Below are positions 1-8,007 of a stretch of DNA of 64,000 bases, in pieces. The notes below the pieces were generated by a model, which was given only the letters and a program-made list of their open reading frames with translations, was not told the DNA's origin and made no database searches. Position 1 is the stretch's first letter, and every line of letters starts with the position of its first letter. The translations under genes were made by a program, and so were the position numbers. The DNA lies in the NCBI RefSeq assembly GCF_000719115.1, contig NZ_JOEA01000018.1:76657-140656 (forward strand), read 5' to 3'. This DNA is from Lentzea albidocapillata (lineage in GTDB: Bacteria; Actinomycetota; Actinomycetes; Mycobacteriales; Pseudonocardiaceae).

Positions 1-323
1 TCGAGTTCGGCGTAGACGGCCCTGATGCGGTTGATCCCCAGGCCCGCCTGGAGGTCCTCGATGCTCAGCTCCACCGTGCGGAACAGGGTGGTGAGCCCGA
101 TCATGAAGAGCGCGGTGAAGACGACCAGCAGCAACGTGAGCAGCACCGTCAGCGTCACCACCTGTGCGACGAACCCGAGGGCGATCATGGACGCGGAGAT
201 CGTCGTCAGCAGGTGACCCGCCCGTCCGGTCGCGTCGGTGATCGTCGCCGTGCGGATCATCTGCAGCGTGTTGTGTTCCATCGTCAGGATCGTCAGCGCC
301 GACGCCTTGTCCACTTCCTGCAC
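1..323 (-). CDS. Small integral membrane protein (partial, runs off left edge)
   Basis: The gene reads leftward off the window edge and about 107 codons are visible. The chosen start is the GTG at 323, one base after the stop of the upstream gene, so the two are probably co-transcribed. Two adjacent hydrophobic helices lie at about residues 39-57 and 58-80, followed by an amphipathic segment containing GINRIRAVYAEL. This layout resembles an uncharacterised actinomycete membrane family with a conserved NRIR motif after the helices. No function is known. The C-terminus is outside the window. Confidence 0.6.
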   Translation of the reverse strand, partial: MQEVDKASALTILTMEHNTLQMIRTATITDATGRAGHLLTTISASMIALGFVAQVVTLTVLLTLLLVVFTALFMIGLTTLFRTVELSIEDLQAGLGINRIRAVYAEL

Positions 324-324
324 G

Positions 325-651
325 TCAGCGTCCGAGCGCGTCGGCGAGTTCTTTCTTCGTCATGGTGGAACGACCCTTGACGTTCTTCTTCTTGGCCTCG
401 TTGTAGAGCTGTTCCTTGGTCTGGCCCTTCGGACGGTTCGTGCCCGACCGCTGGCCGCCGCGCTTCTGCGGTGACATGTCCTTGGTGGACGACCTGCTCG
501 CCGTCTTGGACTCACCGGCCTGGGCGCGGTTCTTGTTCACCGTCCGCGCCGCGATCTCCTTCGCGCGCTTCGACGAGGCGCCCCGGTCCTCGGCGGAGTC
601 CTTGATGTGCTCGTACTGGCGTTCGCGTTTCGCATTCGATCCCGCGGGCAT
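325..651 (-). CDS. Small basic protein of the 'plasmid stabilization' / Rho-N-like type
   Basis: This 108-residue, highly charged protein opens with MPAGSNAKRERQYEHIK and has a Lys/Arg/Ser-rich middle. Its C-terminus (NEAKKKNVKGRSTMTKKEL) resembles the small Rho-N/SAP-like helix motif that binds nucleic acid. Many actinomycete genomes carry this family under the label plasmid stabilization protein, but no plasmid role is shown. The ATG at 651 has a GGAGG box five bases upstream, which is better placed than for the GTG three bases earlier. A nucleic-acid or stress role is inference. Confidence 0.75.
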   Translation of the reverse strand: MPAGSNAKRERQYEHIKDSAEDRGASSKRAKEIAARTVNKNRAQAGESKTASRSSTKDMSPQKRGGQRSGTNRPKGQTKEQLYNEAKKKNVKGRSTMTKKELADALGR

Positions 652-733
652 CACGACCTCCTGACTCGATGCTGGTCCGCGAATACCCCCGGTCAGGACG
701 ATTCACACCCGATCGACCGGGTAGCCAGGGTCC

Positions 734-1918
734 ATGGCGATCTCTTCCCGGCTCGACACCGCCCGCGTGTTCACGACAGTGCTGCTGCCCACCCTCGCCA
801 AGGGCGTCATCGTCCGCAGGCCCGGCGTGATGGCGGCCGCCGAGAAGGTCCAGTCCGACACGAGGGCCATCGACACGATGCGGAGGCTGCGCGACCGCTA
901 CGGCCCGGAACCGGTGCGCCTGCGCATCACCGGCCGCAGCGTCGCGATGCTGGTCGACCCCACCGACGTGGGCAGGCTGCTCGCCGGGTCACCGGAGCCG
1001 TTCGCGCTGGCCACGAAGGAGAAGAAGGCCGCCCTGAAACACTTCCAGCCGCACGGGGTGCTCATCTCGGAAGGGCCGGAACGCGATCGGCTGCGCCGGC
1101 TCAACGAACGCGCGCTGCGGCCGGAGAACGTGCCGGCGGAGGCGATCGTGCGCGACGAGGCCGACCTGCTCACCCGGCACGTGATGAGCACCGGCGAGCT
1201 GACGTGGGAGTCGTTCAACCAGGCGTGGTGGCGCATCGCGCGCAGGATCGTCCTCGGCAGCGGCGCCCGCGCCGACGACCGGCTCACCGACGACCTGAAG
1301 GCGCTGCGCGAGAACGCCAACTGGGCCTTCCTGCACCCGAGGCAGCGCGGCCTGCGTGAACGCTTCCAGCGTCGGCTCGACGGGCACCTGGCCCGGCGCG
1401 AGGAGGGCAGTCTGGCCGCGCAGCCCGGTGACCTGTCCGGTCAGGTGCCGCACTGGCTGTTCGCGTTCGACGCGGCCGGGATCGTCACGCTGCGCGCACT
1501 GGCCATCGGGGCGCGCGGCATGAACGGCATCCTGGAGTCCGCGCGGTTGTGGCCGACGACGCCGGTGATCCTGCGGGAGAGCACGATCGCCACCCGCTGG
1601 CACGGCACGTGGCTGCCGGAGAACACCGAGTTCGTCGTGTTCACGCCGTTCTTCCACCGCGACCCGGACAGGCTGCCGTTCGCCGACCGGTACGCCCCCG
1701 AACTCTGGGACGGCCCGCGCGACCCGGCGATCGTGCCGTTCAGCGCCGGGCCCGGTGAGTGCCCCGGCCGTGACCTGGTGCTGACCACCGCCGCGACGAT
1801 GCTGGACACCCTCTCCGAGCACCTCGCGTTCCCCACGCTGAGTGCTCCGCTGCCGGGCACGCTGAACCACTTCGGCCTCCGCATACCGGCCGAGCCGACG
1901 GGTACTCGCGTCTCATGA
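734..1918 (+). CDS. Cytochrome P450
   Basis: A 394-residue P450 mono-oxygenase without a membrane anchor. The K-helix ExxR motif is ESARLWPTTP, and the heme-binding loop is FSAGPGECPGRDLVL with the cysteine thiolate ligand. The I-helix region reads FDAAGIVTLR and lacks the classical acidic-Thr pair. It is the first gene of a tightly coupled operon with a short-chain dehydrogenase and a flavin reductase-like protein, which together suggest oxidative tailoring of a small molecule. The substrate cannot be read from the sequence. The ATG at 734 follows a weak CAGGG box. Confidence 0.93.
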   Translation: MAISSRLDTARVFTTVLLPTLAKGVIVRRPGVMAAAEKVQSDTRAIDTMRRLRDRYGPEPVRLRITGRSVAMLVDPTDVGRLLAGSPEPFALATKEKKAALKHFQPHGVLISEGPERDRLRRLNERALRPENVPAEAIVRDEADLLTRHVMSTGELTWESFNQAWWRIARRIVLGSGARADDRLTDDLKALRENANWAFLHPRQRGLRERFQRRLDGHLARREEGSLAAQPGDLSGQVPHWLFAFDAAGIVTLRALAIGARGMNGILESARLWPTTPVILRESTIATRWHGTWLPENTEFVVFTPFFHRDPDRLPFADRYAPELWDGPRDPAIVPFSAGPGECPGRDLVLTTAATMLDTLSEHLAFPTLSAPLPGTLNHFGLRIPAEPTGTRVS

Positions 1919-2709
1919 ACACCCCCCGCTACGCCGTGGTGACCGGATCGGACTCCGGCATCGGCAAGGCCGTGGCCGTCGCGCTGGCAGGTGGTGGCGT
2001 CGACGTGGGCATCACCTACCACGAGGACGCCGCCGGAGCCGAGAAGACCGCCGAGGAGGTCCGCGAGGCCGGTGCGCGCTGTGCGGTGCGGCAGCTGGAT
2101 CTCACCGGCCTGCCGGACGCGGCCGACGTCGTGGACGAGCTCGCCGCCGAACTGGGCGGCGTCGACGTCCTGGTGAACTGCGCCGGCACCGGGAGCAGCC
2201 AGAAGGCGCTGGACATGCCGTTCGACACGTGGCGATCGGTGCTCTCGGTCGACCTGGACGGCGCGTTCCTGTGCTGTCAGCGCGCCGCCAGGCAGATGAT
2301 CGAGGCCGGCCGCGGCGGACGGATCATCAACATCACGTCCGTTCACGAACACCTGCCCCGCGTGGGCGGCGCACCGTACTGCGCCTCGAAGGCCGGTCTC
2401 GGCGCGCTCACCGAGGTGCTCGCACTGGAACTGTCCGAGCACGGCATCACGGTCAACTCGGTGGCACCGGGCGAGATCTCGACGCCGATGACCGGCCAGG
2501 AGGACGTCGACCCGCACACGCAGCCACGTCCGGGCGTGCCGCTCGGCAGGCCCGGCAGCGCGCACGAGGTCGCCTCCGTGGTGGCGTTCCTGGCGACTCC
2601 GGCCGCGAGTTACGTGACCGGGGCGTCGTTCGTCGTGGACGGCGGGATGTCCCTGATGGGGCCGCAGGCGAGCCAGCTGTTGACCGACGGGAAGTGGAGG
2701 CAACCCTGA
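1915..2709 (+). CDS. SDR-family NAD(P)-dependent oxidoreductase
   Basis: A 264-residue classical short-chain dehydrogenase. It shows the cofactor glycine motif TGSDSGIG at the N-terminus, the NCAG structural motif, an ITS serine, and the catalytic YCASK. The C-terminal half carries the usual PGEISTPM and VTGASFVVDGG segments, and the length is typical. The start ATG overlaps the P450 stop by four bases and the flavin reductase start overlaps this gene's stop, so the three are translated as a unit. It probably oxidises or reduces the P450 product. The exact substrate is unknown. Confidence 0.92.
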   Translation: MNTPRYAVVTGSDSGIGKAVAVALAGGGVDVGITYHEDAAGAEKTAEEVREAGARCAVRQLDLTGLPDAADVVDELAAELGGVDVLVNCAGTGSSQKALDMPFDTWRSVLSVDLDGAFLCCQRAARQMIEAGRGGRIINITSVHEHLPRVGGAPYCASKAGLGALTEVLALELSEHGITVNSVAPGEISTPMTGQEDVDPHTQPRPGVPLGRPGSAHEVASVVAFLATPAASYVTGASFVVDGGMSLMGPQASQLLTDGKWRQP

Positions 2710-3305
2710 TGCGTGCCGTGGTGCTCAACTGCACCTTGAAGAAGTCACCGGACCAGTCCAACACCGACCTGCTGGCCCAGGTGGTGATCGACGAGCTGAC
2801 CAAGAAGGACGTCGAGGTCACCTCGTTCCGGCTGGCCGACCACGAGATCCCGCCCGGCGTCGTGACCGACCTCGGCGGCGGCGACGAGTGGCCGAACATC
2901 CACCAGCTGCTGCTCGACGCCGAGATCCTGGTGCTCGCGACCCCGACGTGGGTCGGCCATCCGTCGTCGCTCGCGCAACGGGCGCTGGAACGGATGGACG
3001 CCATGATCTCCGAGACCGACGACCAGGACCGGCCGGTCGCCTACAACCGGGTCGCGGGCGTGGTGGTGACCGGCAACGAGGACGGCGCGCACCACGTGAT
3101 CAGCGAGATCTGCGGCGCTCTCGGCGACATCGGCTACACGATCCCCGGCCAGGCGTGGACCTACTGGAACCGCGGCCCCGGCCCCGGTCCGAGCTACGCC
3201 GACACCGACGAGGGTCACGAGTGGTCGGAGAACACCGGCCGCACGATGGCCGCCAACCTGCACGCCGTCGCCCTGGCCCTGGCGGAACGCCCGATCCCGG
3301 CCTGA
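2709..3305 (+). CDS. Flavodoxin-fold NAD(P)H-dependent FMN reductase-like protein
   Basis: A 198-residue flavodoxin-like protein beginning MRAVVLNCTLKK, with the FMN phosphate-loop region at KSPDQSNTD and the TPTWVGHPSS segment typical of NADPH-dependent FMN reductases. The ATG shares one base with the stop of the SDR gene. It could supply reducing equivalents for the P450 or act on a quinone or nitro substrate; this is inferred from operon context. The last 91 bases overlap the 3' end of the oppositely transcribed PAP2 gene. Confidence 0.85.
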   Translation: MRAVVLNCTLKKSPDQSNTDLLAQVVIDELTKKDVEVTSFRLADHEIPPGVVTDLGGGDEWPNIHQLLLDAEILVLATPTWVGHPSSLAQRALERMDAMISETDDQDRPVAYNRVAGVVVTGNEDGAHHVISEICGALGDIGYTIPGQAWTYWNRGPGPGPSYADTDEGHEWSENTGRTMAANLHAVALALAERPIPA

Positions 3306-3811
3306 GCCAGCGCCACGAGCGCACCGATCGCCAAGCCGACCAGGACGTCCGTGGGCCAGTGCACACGGGTCCTGAGGCGGCTGTAGGCGACCAGCAACAC
3401 CAGCGGTGTCACGAAGAAGGCGGCCTCGCGGTCCGCCAGCGCGGTGGCGGTGCCGAACGCGGCCGCCGTCGCCGCGTGCTTGGACGGGAACGACGACGAG
3501 TCCGGGTGTTCCGGCAGCGCCTGCCGCGCCGGCAGGTTCGCGGCCGGGGGCCGGCGCCGGTGCACGACCAGGCTCACGAGGTGCCCGAGCGGCATGGCGA
3601 TCATGGCCGCGGTGAGCGCGCGCTTCGCGGCTTTTCTCTTGCCGCACAACGCGAGCAGCCCCGCAACCGGCAGCCACAGGACGCCACCCCGCGCGGCCAG
3701 GCTGACGACGATGATGATCGGGTGCGGACGCCTGGTGGGCAACGCCTCGCTGTTGTGCAGCGAATCCTCGTCCAGCTCCTCCAGTTCGTCCTCACCTGTC
3801 ATGCGGCTCAC
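3215..3811 (-). CDS. PAP2-superfamily phosphatase (membrane)
   Basis: A 198-residue type-2 phosphatidic-acid-phosphatase-like protein. The three signature blocks are recognisable: HRRRPP (degenerate KxxxxxxRP), FPSKHA (PSGH variant), and SRLRTRVHWPTDVL (SRxxxxxHxxxD). Several hydrophobic helices surround them, consistent with a membrane lipid- or polyprenyl-phosphate phosphatase. The start overlaps the stop of the upstream epimerase gene by four bases, forming a two-gene unit. The 3' end overlaps the convergent flavin reductase gene by 91 bases. The acidic N-terminal tail is unusual. Confidence 0.85.
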   Translation of the reverse strand: MSRMTGEDELEELDEDSLHNSEALPTRRPHPIIIVVSLAARGGVLWLPVAGLLALCGKRKAAKRALTAAMIAMPLGHLVSLVVHRRRPPAANLPARQALPEHPDSSSFPSKHAATAAAFGTATALADREAAFFVTPLVLLVAYSRLRTRVHWPTDVLVGLAIGALVALAQAGIGRSARARATACRLAAIVRPVFSDHS

Positions 3812-4815
3812 CTACCCAGAACCGGGCTGGCCGGAACCTCCCGCCCCTGTCCCAGCCCCTGCACGATCGCCCTGAGCGCCTCCTGCGCGTCGAACTTCGG
3901 CTGCCAGCCGAGCTCCGTCCTGGCGCGCGACGCGTCGAGCAGCGGTGACTTCAGGGCCAGGTCGACCCATCCGGGCGGCGTGGGTTGCAGGCGCAACCGC
4001 CACGTCACGCTCGCCAGTGACCGCATCAGCTTCGGCGGCACGGTGACGTGCCGGCCACCGAGCACCTCGGCCAGCGCCCTGGGAGTGATGACGGGTTCGG
4101 CGACCAGGTTGATCCCGCCGTGCGGCCGCTGCTCCAGGATCCGGACCAGGCCGTCGGCGACGTCATCCGCGTGCACGAACTGCAGCACCAGGTCGCGCGG
4201 AATCGGCAGGACGGGAATCCGGTGCCGGAACACGACTTTCGGCACCAGGTTGCCGAGGAAGTAGTCGCGGATCTCGGAGCCTGCCTCGGACTGCAGGATC
4301 AGGCCGGGCCGCGGCCGGGAGATGAGCAGATCGGACTCGAACTTGTTCAGCATGTGCTCCACGGCGGCCTTGTGCCTGCTGTAGAAGGACGTCCTCACGC
4401 CGTCGACGGGCCACGACTCGTCGACCCGGCGGTCCTTGCTGCCGGGCGAATACGCCCCGACCGACGACATGTGGACCAGGTGCGGCACGCCGGCCTTCAC
4501 CGCCGCACTGAAGACCTGGGCGGACCCCGCCACGTTCGTCCGGTACAACAGCCGCTCGTCCCGCGAGGGCTGGATGAGCCACGCCAGGTGCACGACGGCG
4601 TCCGCCTGCTCGAACGCGACGCGCAGCACCTCCTCCGCGCCGGCACGGCCGATCTCGACGGGCGTCCAGGGCACGCCGCGGTAGGGCGGCGCGTCCGCGG
4701 GCGGGCGCCGCGAGATGCCGTGCACCTCGACGTCCGGCACCTCGGCCAGCCTGCGCAGCAGCGCCGTTCCGACGTTGCCACTCGCTCCGGTGACGACGAT
4801 CCTGCGTGCTGGCAT
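3808..4815 (-). CDS. NAD-dependent epimerase/dehydratase family protein
   Basis: A 335-residue extended SDR protein. The Rossmann motif GASGNVG lies at residues 10-16 and the YxxxK pair is present as YSRHK near residue 143. The C-terminal region carries the substrate-binding HADDVADGLVRIL segment usual for UDP-sugar epimerase-like enzymes. The gene is followed by a four-base overlap with the PAP2 phosphatase gene, suggesting coupled roles in sugar-nucleotide or lipid-linked sugar metabolism; that link is inference. The substrate is unknown. Confidence 0.85.
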   Translation of the reverse strand: MPARRIVVTGASGNVGTALLRRLAEVPDVEVHGISRRPPADAPPYRGVPWTPVEIGRAGAEEVLRVAFEQADAVVHLAWLIQPSRDERLLYRTNVAGSAQVFSAAVKAGVPHLVHMSSVGAYSPGSKDRRVDESWPVDGVRTSFYSRHKAAVEHMLNKFESDLLISRPRPGLILQSEAGSEIRDYFLGNLVPKVVFRHRIPVLPIPRDLVLQFVHADDVADGLVRILEQRPHGGINLVAEPVITPRALAEVLGGRHVTVPPKLMRSLASVTWRLRLQPTPPGWVDLALKSPLLDASRARTELGWQPKFDAQEALRAIVQGLGQGREVPASPVLGR

Positions 4816-5031
4816 GGTTCCTCCGGGTGTCGGCCTGTACAGGCGGGTACCCGTTCAGCTGACGTCGAGAACCGCCTGTTTTGGTCGGACAACGCCGGGT
4901 ACTGCCCATGAGTGGATCGCATCGCCGACGTATGGGGATCACGCACACCGCACGGACGTGGGGCGCACTGGCCGGTTCGGGTCGACCAGCAGCTCGCGGA
5001 CGGCCTCGGGGAGTCCGATGTGGACGCCGAG
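4816..5031. other. Intergenic stretch, no gene seen
   Basis: This 216-base gap between the epimerase start and the GH92 stop holds no gene I can support. A 30-codon open stretch continues in the GH92 frame after its stop but has no recognisable homology. Confidence 0.5.
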
Positions 5032-7269
5032 TCACCCTTCAAGACGGGAGACGAGCACTCCTCCGTGCTTGACGAACGCCTCGGGCAACCAGGGCTGGTC
5101 GATCCTGCGGCCGTTCCACCGCGTCTCCTGCACGTAGACGCCCGGTGTGCCGGTGGCGAGGATCGTGATGTTCTTCTTGGTGATCCGGGCCTTCGGGAAC
5201 ATCGGGCTGGAGACGTGCAGTTCGGCACTGCTCGGCGTGCGCGGGTACAGGCCGAGCGCGGCGAAGACGTACCAGGCCGACATGGTGCCGAGATCGTCGT
5301 TGCCTGGCAGGCCGGACGGGCCGGTGCGGTAGACCAGCCTCGCCATCGCGCGCACGGTTTCCTGGGTCTTGCGCGGCTGCCCGAGCTCGTTGTAGATCCA
5401 GGGCGTGTGGATGCCCGGCTCGTTCGTCGGGTCGTACCGCAGCGCGTCGCCGCCCGTCGCCCACGAGCCGTCCGCGCGCTTGAAGAAACCGTCCAGCCTG
5501 GAAGCCGCGACTTCCTTGCCGCCCATGGCTTCCGCCAGGCCTTGGACGTCGTGCGGCACCATCCACGTGTAGGTGGCGCTGCTGCCCTGCGCGAAGCCGC
5601 GGTCCGAGGCGGGGTTGAACGGCATCACCCAGGTACCGTCGGCGTTGCGGGCCTGCTGGTAGCCGGTGGCCGGGTTGAAGGTGTTGCGCCACCAGCCCGC
5701 GCGCTCCTCCATCGCCTCGCTCGGGCGGCCGAGCCTGCGGCCCAGATCGGCGAGCGCCTGGTCGGCGACGGAGTCCTCGAGGGTCTCGGCGGCGCCTCCC
5801 CAGCAGTGGCAGGTGTCGTGCGGGGCGTAGCCGAGCCGCATGTACTCGGCGAGGTTCGGGCGCTGACCCTCGCACTGACCGGGGCAACCCTTGTCGGACA
5901 GCCCGTCCGGGTGCGGAACGGTCGCCTGGCGCAGCAGTGAGTCGTAGGCCGCGCGCACGTCGAAGTTCTTGGCGCCCATGGCGTACATGCCCGCGATGGC
6001 CGGGGCGGACGGGTCGCCGGTCATGACGTGCGTCGGGCCGGTGATGTGGACCCAGCGGTCCCACACGCCGCCGTTCTCGCGCGAGGTCTGCAGCAACGAC
6101 TGGGCGTACCCGCTCGCGACGTCCGGGGCCAGCAGGGCGAGCAGCTGGGTGTGGGCGCGGTACTGGTCCCAGCCGGAGAAGTTGCCGTACCGCACCTCGC
6201 GGCCCACGTCGCTGATCACGTTGGGCTGCAGGAAGGTGTGGTAGAGCGCGGTGTAGAAGATCGTGCGCTCGTCCGCGGTGCCGCCGTCGATCTCGACCGC
6301 GCGCAGCTGCTTCGCCCAGGCCTTCTTCGCTTCCTTCGCCACGTCCGCGACGGACGCGCGCTTCGGGATCTCCGTCGCGAGGTTGCGCTTGGCCGCGTCG
6401 AGACTGGTGTAGGAGATGCCGACGCGCATCCGCACCTGTTTGTCCGCAAAGGACACGTATCCGCCGGATCCCTTGCCTGCGCGCGCACTTCCGGTCAGGT
6501 AACCCTCGCCACCGCTCGCGGTGGTGCTGCCGGGCCTGAGCTCGCTGTTCACCCAGGTGCCATGAGCCGAGATCGGGCGGTCGAACGACGCCGTGAAGTG
6601 CAGGCGGTAGTAGGTCTTCTGGTTGTTCGTGCCGCCGTTCGCGCGCCGGCCGCAGAACGCTCCGGTGAGCACCGAACCCGAGACGGAGCTGGTCGCCGGG
6701 TCGATCGTGATGTCGGCGTCCTCACTGCCGTTGAGCGAGTTCGACGTCCGGAACAGCAGCGAACCGTTGATCGGGAAGGTGAACTCGCCGATGCCCGCTC
6801 GGGTCGTCACGGAGAGGTCCGCCGTGGCACCGGACTTCAGGCCCACCCGGTAGCGGCCTGCCTCGGCCTTCTCGTCGGCGTGGGAGAAGTCGCTCGCGAA
6901 GATCTGGTCCTTGGTGTCCGCGGTCGGCGACGAGGTGATGTCACCGACGTGCGGCATGATCGGGATGTCCCCGGCGGCACCGGGATGGCAGCCCGCGCCG
7001 TTGACATGCGTGAGGCTGAACCCGCGCACCCTCGTCGCGTCGTACGCGTAACCGTTGGCAGCGCCCGTGTTGGTCTGGTCGCCACGGGTCGACGTCGGAC
7101 TCCACGAGATCATCCCGAACGGCCGCACCGCGCCGGGATAGGTGTTGCCGCCACCCGCCGAGCCGATCAGCGGGTCGACGTAGCGGGTGTCGTCTCTCAC
7201 CGCCGCACTCGCGGGAGTCGCCAGCGCGGCGGTGAGGACAGTGACCAGGAAGACCGGGAGCGCTCTCAC
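5032..7269 (-). CDS. Secreted GH92 family alpha-mannosidase
   Basis: A 745-residue protein with a Sec signal peptide (residues 1-22, cleavage after TPASA). It opens with the GH92 hallmark YVDPLIGSAGGGNTYPGA and continues with GFSLTHVNGAGC, the GWDQYRAHTQ block, and the C-terminal GNDDLGTMSAWYVF segment that in this family holds the catalytic glutamate/aspartate residues. Family members are calcium-dependent exo-alpha-mannosidases acting on yeast or N-glycan mannose. No extra binding module follows the catalytic domain. It lies 21 bases after a small secreted protein gene, and both probably share the palindrome-bearing promoter at about 7.92 kb. Confidence 0.93.
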   Translation of the reverse strand: MRALPVFLVTVLTAALATPASAAVRDDTRYVDPLIGSAGGGNTYPGAVRPFGMISWSPTSTRGDQTNTGAANGYAYDATRVRGFSLTHVNGAGCHPGAAGDIPIMPHVGDITSSPTADTKDQIFASDFSHADEKAEAGRYRVGLKSGATADLSVTTRAGIGEFTFPINGSLLFRTSNSLNGSEDADITIDPATSSVSGSVLTGAFCGRRANGGTNNQKTYYRLHFTASFDRPISAHGTWVNSELRPGSTTASGGEGYLTGSARAGKGSGGYVSFADKQVRMRVGISYTSLDAAKRNLATEIPKRASVADVAKEAKKAWAKQLRAVEIDGGTADERTIFYTALYHTFLQPNVISDVGREVRYGNFSGWDQYRAHTQLLALLAPDVASGYAQSLLQTSRENGGVWDRWVHITGPTHVMTGDPSAPAIAGMYAMGAKNFDVRAAYDSLLRQATVPHPDGLSDKGCPGQCEGQRPNLAEYMRLGYAPHDTCHCWGGAAETLEDSVADQALADLGRRLGRPSEAMEERAGWWRNTFNPATGYQQARNADGTWVMPFNPASDRGFAQGSSATYTWMVPHDVQGLAEAMGGKEVAASRLDGFFKRADGSWATGGDALRYDPTNEPGIHTPWIYNELGQPRKTQETVRAMARLVYRTGPSGLPGNDDLGTMSAWYVFAALGLYPRTPSSAELHVSSPMFPKARITKKNITILATGTPGVYVQETRWNGRRIDQPWLPEAFVKHGGVLVSRLEG

Positions 7270-7290
7270 GTCCGGGACGATAACCGGATT

Positions 7291-7899
7291 TCAGTAAACG
7301 CAGGGTGGCCGGTAGCCGTCGATCTTCAGGCTCTGGAACTCCAGATCGTTCTTCGTGTTGCCGACGAACACCAGGCCACGGGCGTCGTCGAGCGCGTCGG
7401 CGAGCGGGTAGGACGGCTTGCCGAGCGCGGGCAGATATGTCCAGTTCTTTGTCTTGAAGCTGAAGAACCGCTGCACGAGCTTGCCGCCCGTGGACGGCAC
7501 CTTGGTGACCCACTTGTCGCCACCGCTCCAGAACGACGCGGGCCGCAGCTGGATGTAGAGGTCGTCGGTGGCGCGGTAGGTCATCCAGAAACCGGCCGAC
7601 TCGGACAGGTCCGCCTCGGCCTCGAACCTGTTGCCCAGCCACACGACCATCACAGCCCAGTCGTCGGCCAGGAACCTGATCTTCGCCGTGTGCCCGCGCC
7701 GTCCCTTGGGCACGAGGATGCTGCCGGTCGCGGGCTCCGTGGCACCTTCACCACTGGCGATCCACTGCTGCAACCGGTCGATGGACGGGGTGGCGCACTC
7801 GCGGCCGTGCGAGGCGTTCGCCGCCGCCGTCGAACTGAGCGTGAACAGCACCGCGCACGCGATCACCGCGACGCGGCCGAACGTCGATTTCAAGCGCAT
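7291..7899 (-). CDS. Small secreted protein of unknown function
   Basis: A 202-residue protein with a clear signal peptide (about residues 1-29, ending in TAAANA). The mature part begins with a Cys and ends with Cys near the C-terminus (RPPCVY), suggesting a disulphide joining both ends. Many aromatics and alternating hydrophobics (FWMTYRATDDLYIQLRPASF) suggest a beta-rich, possibly carbohydrate-binding fold, but I do not recognise the family. It is the first gene of the unit with the GH92 mannosidase, so a role in binding or processing mannosides is a guess from context. Confidence 0.7.
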   Translation of the reverse strand: MRLKSTFGRVAVIACAVLFTLSSTAAANASHGRECATPSIDRLQQWIASGEGATEPATGSILVPKGRRGHTAKIRFLADDWAVMVVWLGNRFEAEADLSESAGFWMTYRATDDLYIQLRPASFWSGGDKWVTKVPSTGGKLVQRFFSFKTKNWTYLPALGKPSYPLADALDDARGLVFVGNTKNDLEFQSLKIDGYRPPCVY

Positions 7900-7913
7900 C
7901 TGGCGGACCGTAG

Positions 7914-7938
7914 CGGAAATTGGTTTAAACCATTTCCG
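7914..7938. promoter_or_regulatory. Palindromic operator candidate in divergent promoter
   Basis: CGGAAAT and ATTTCCG form a perfect 7-base inverted pair separated by 11 bases. The centre contains the perfect 12-base palindrome TGGTTTAAACCA (7921-7932). It lies between the GH92 operon and the peptidase-like gene. The AT-rich centre stands out in this GC-rich DNA. The cognate regulator is not evident. Confidence 0.5.
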
Positions 7939-8007
7939 TTCACCGTTGACAGGGTCTCACCTGGTTACCTGGACAGCGGATTGTGAGCGCCACCCGCCAG
8001 GTTCACA

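Noticed and set aside
4940..5031. 30-codon continuation in the GH92 frame after its stop
   Set aside because: No conserved GH92 sequence is expected there and the GH92 domain is already complete.
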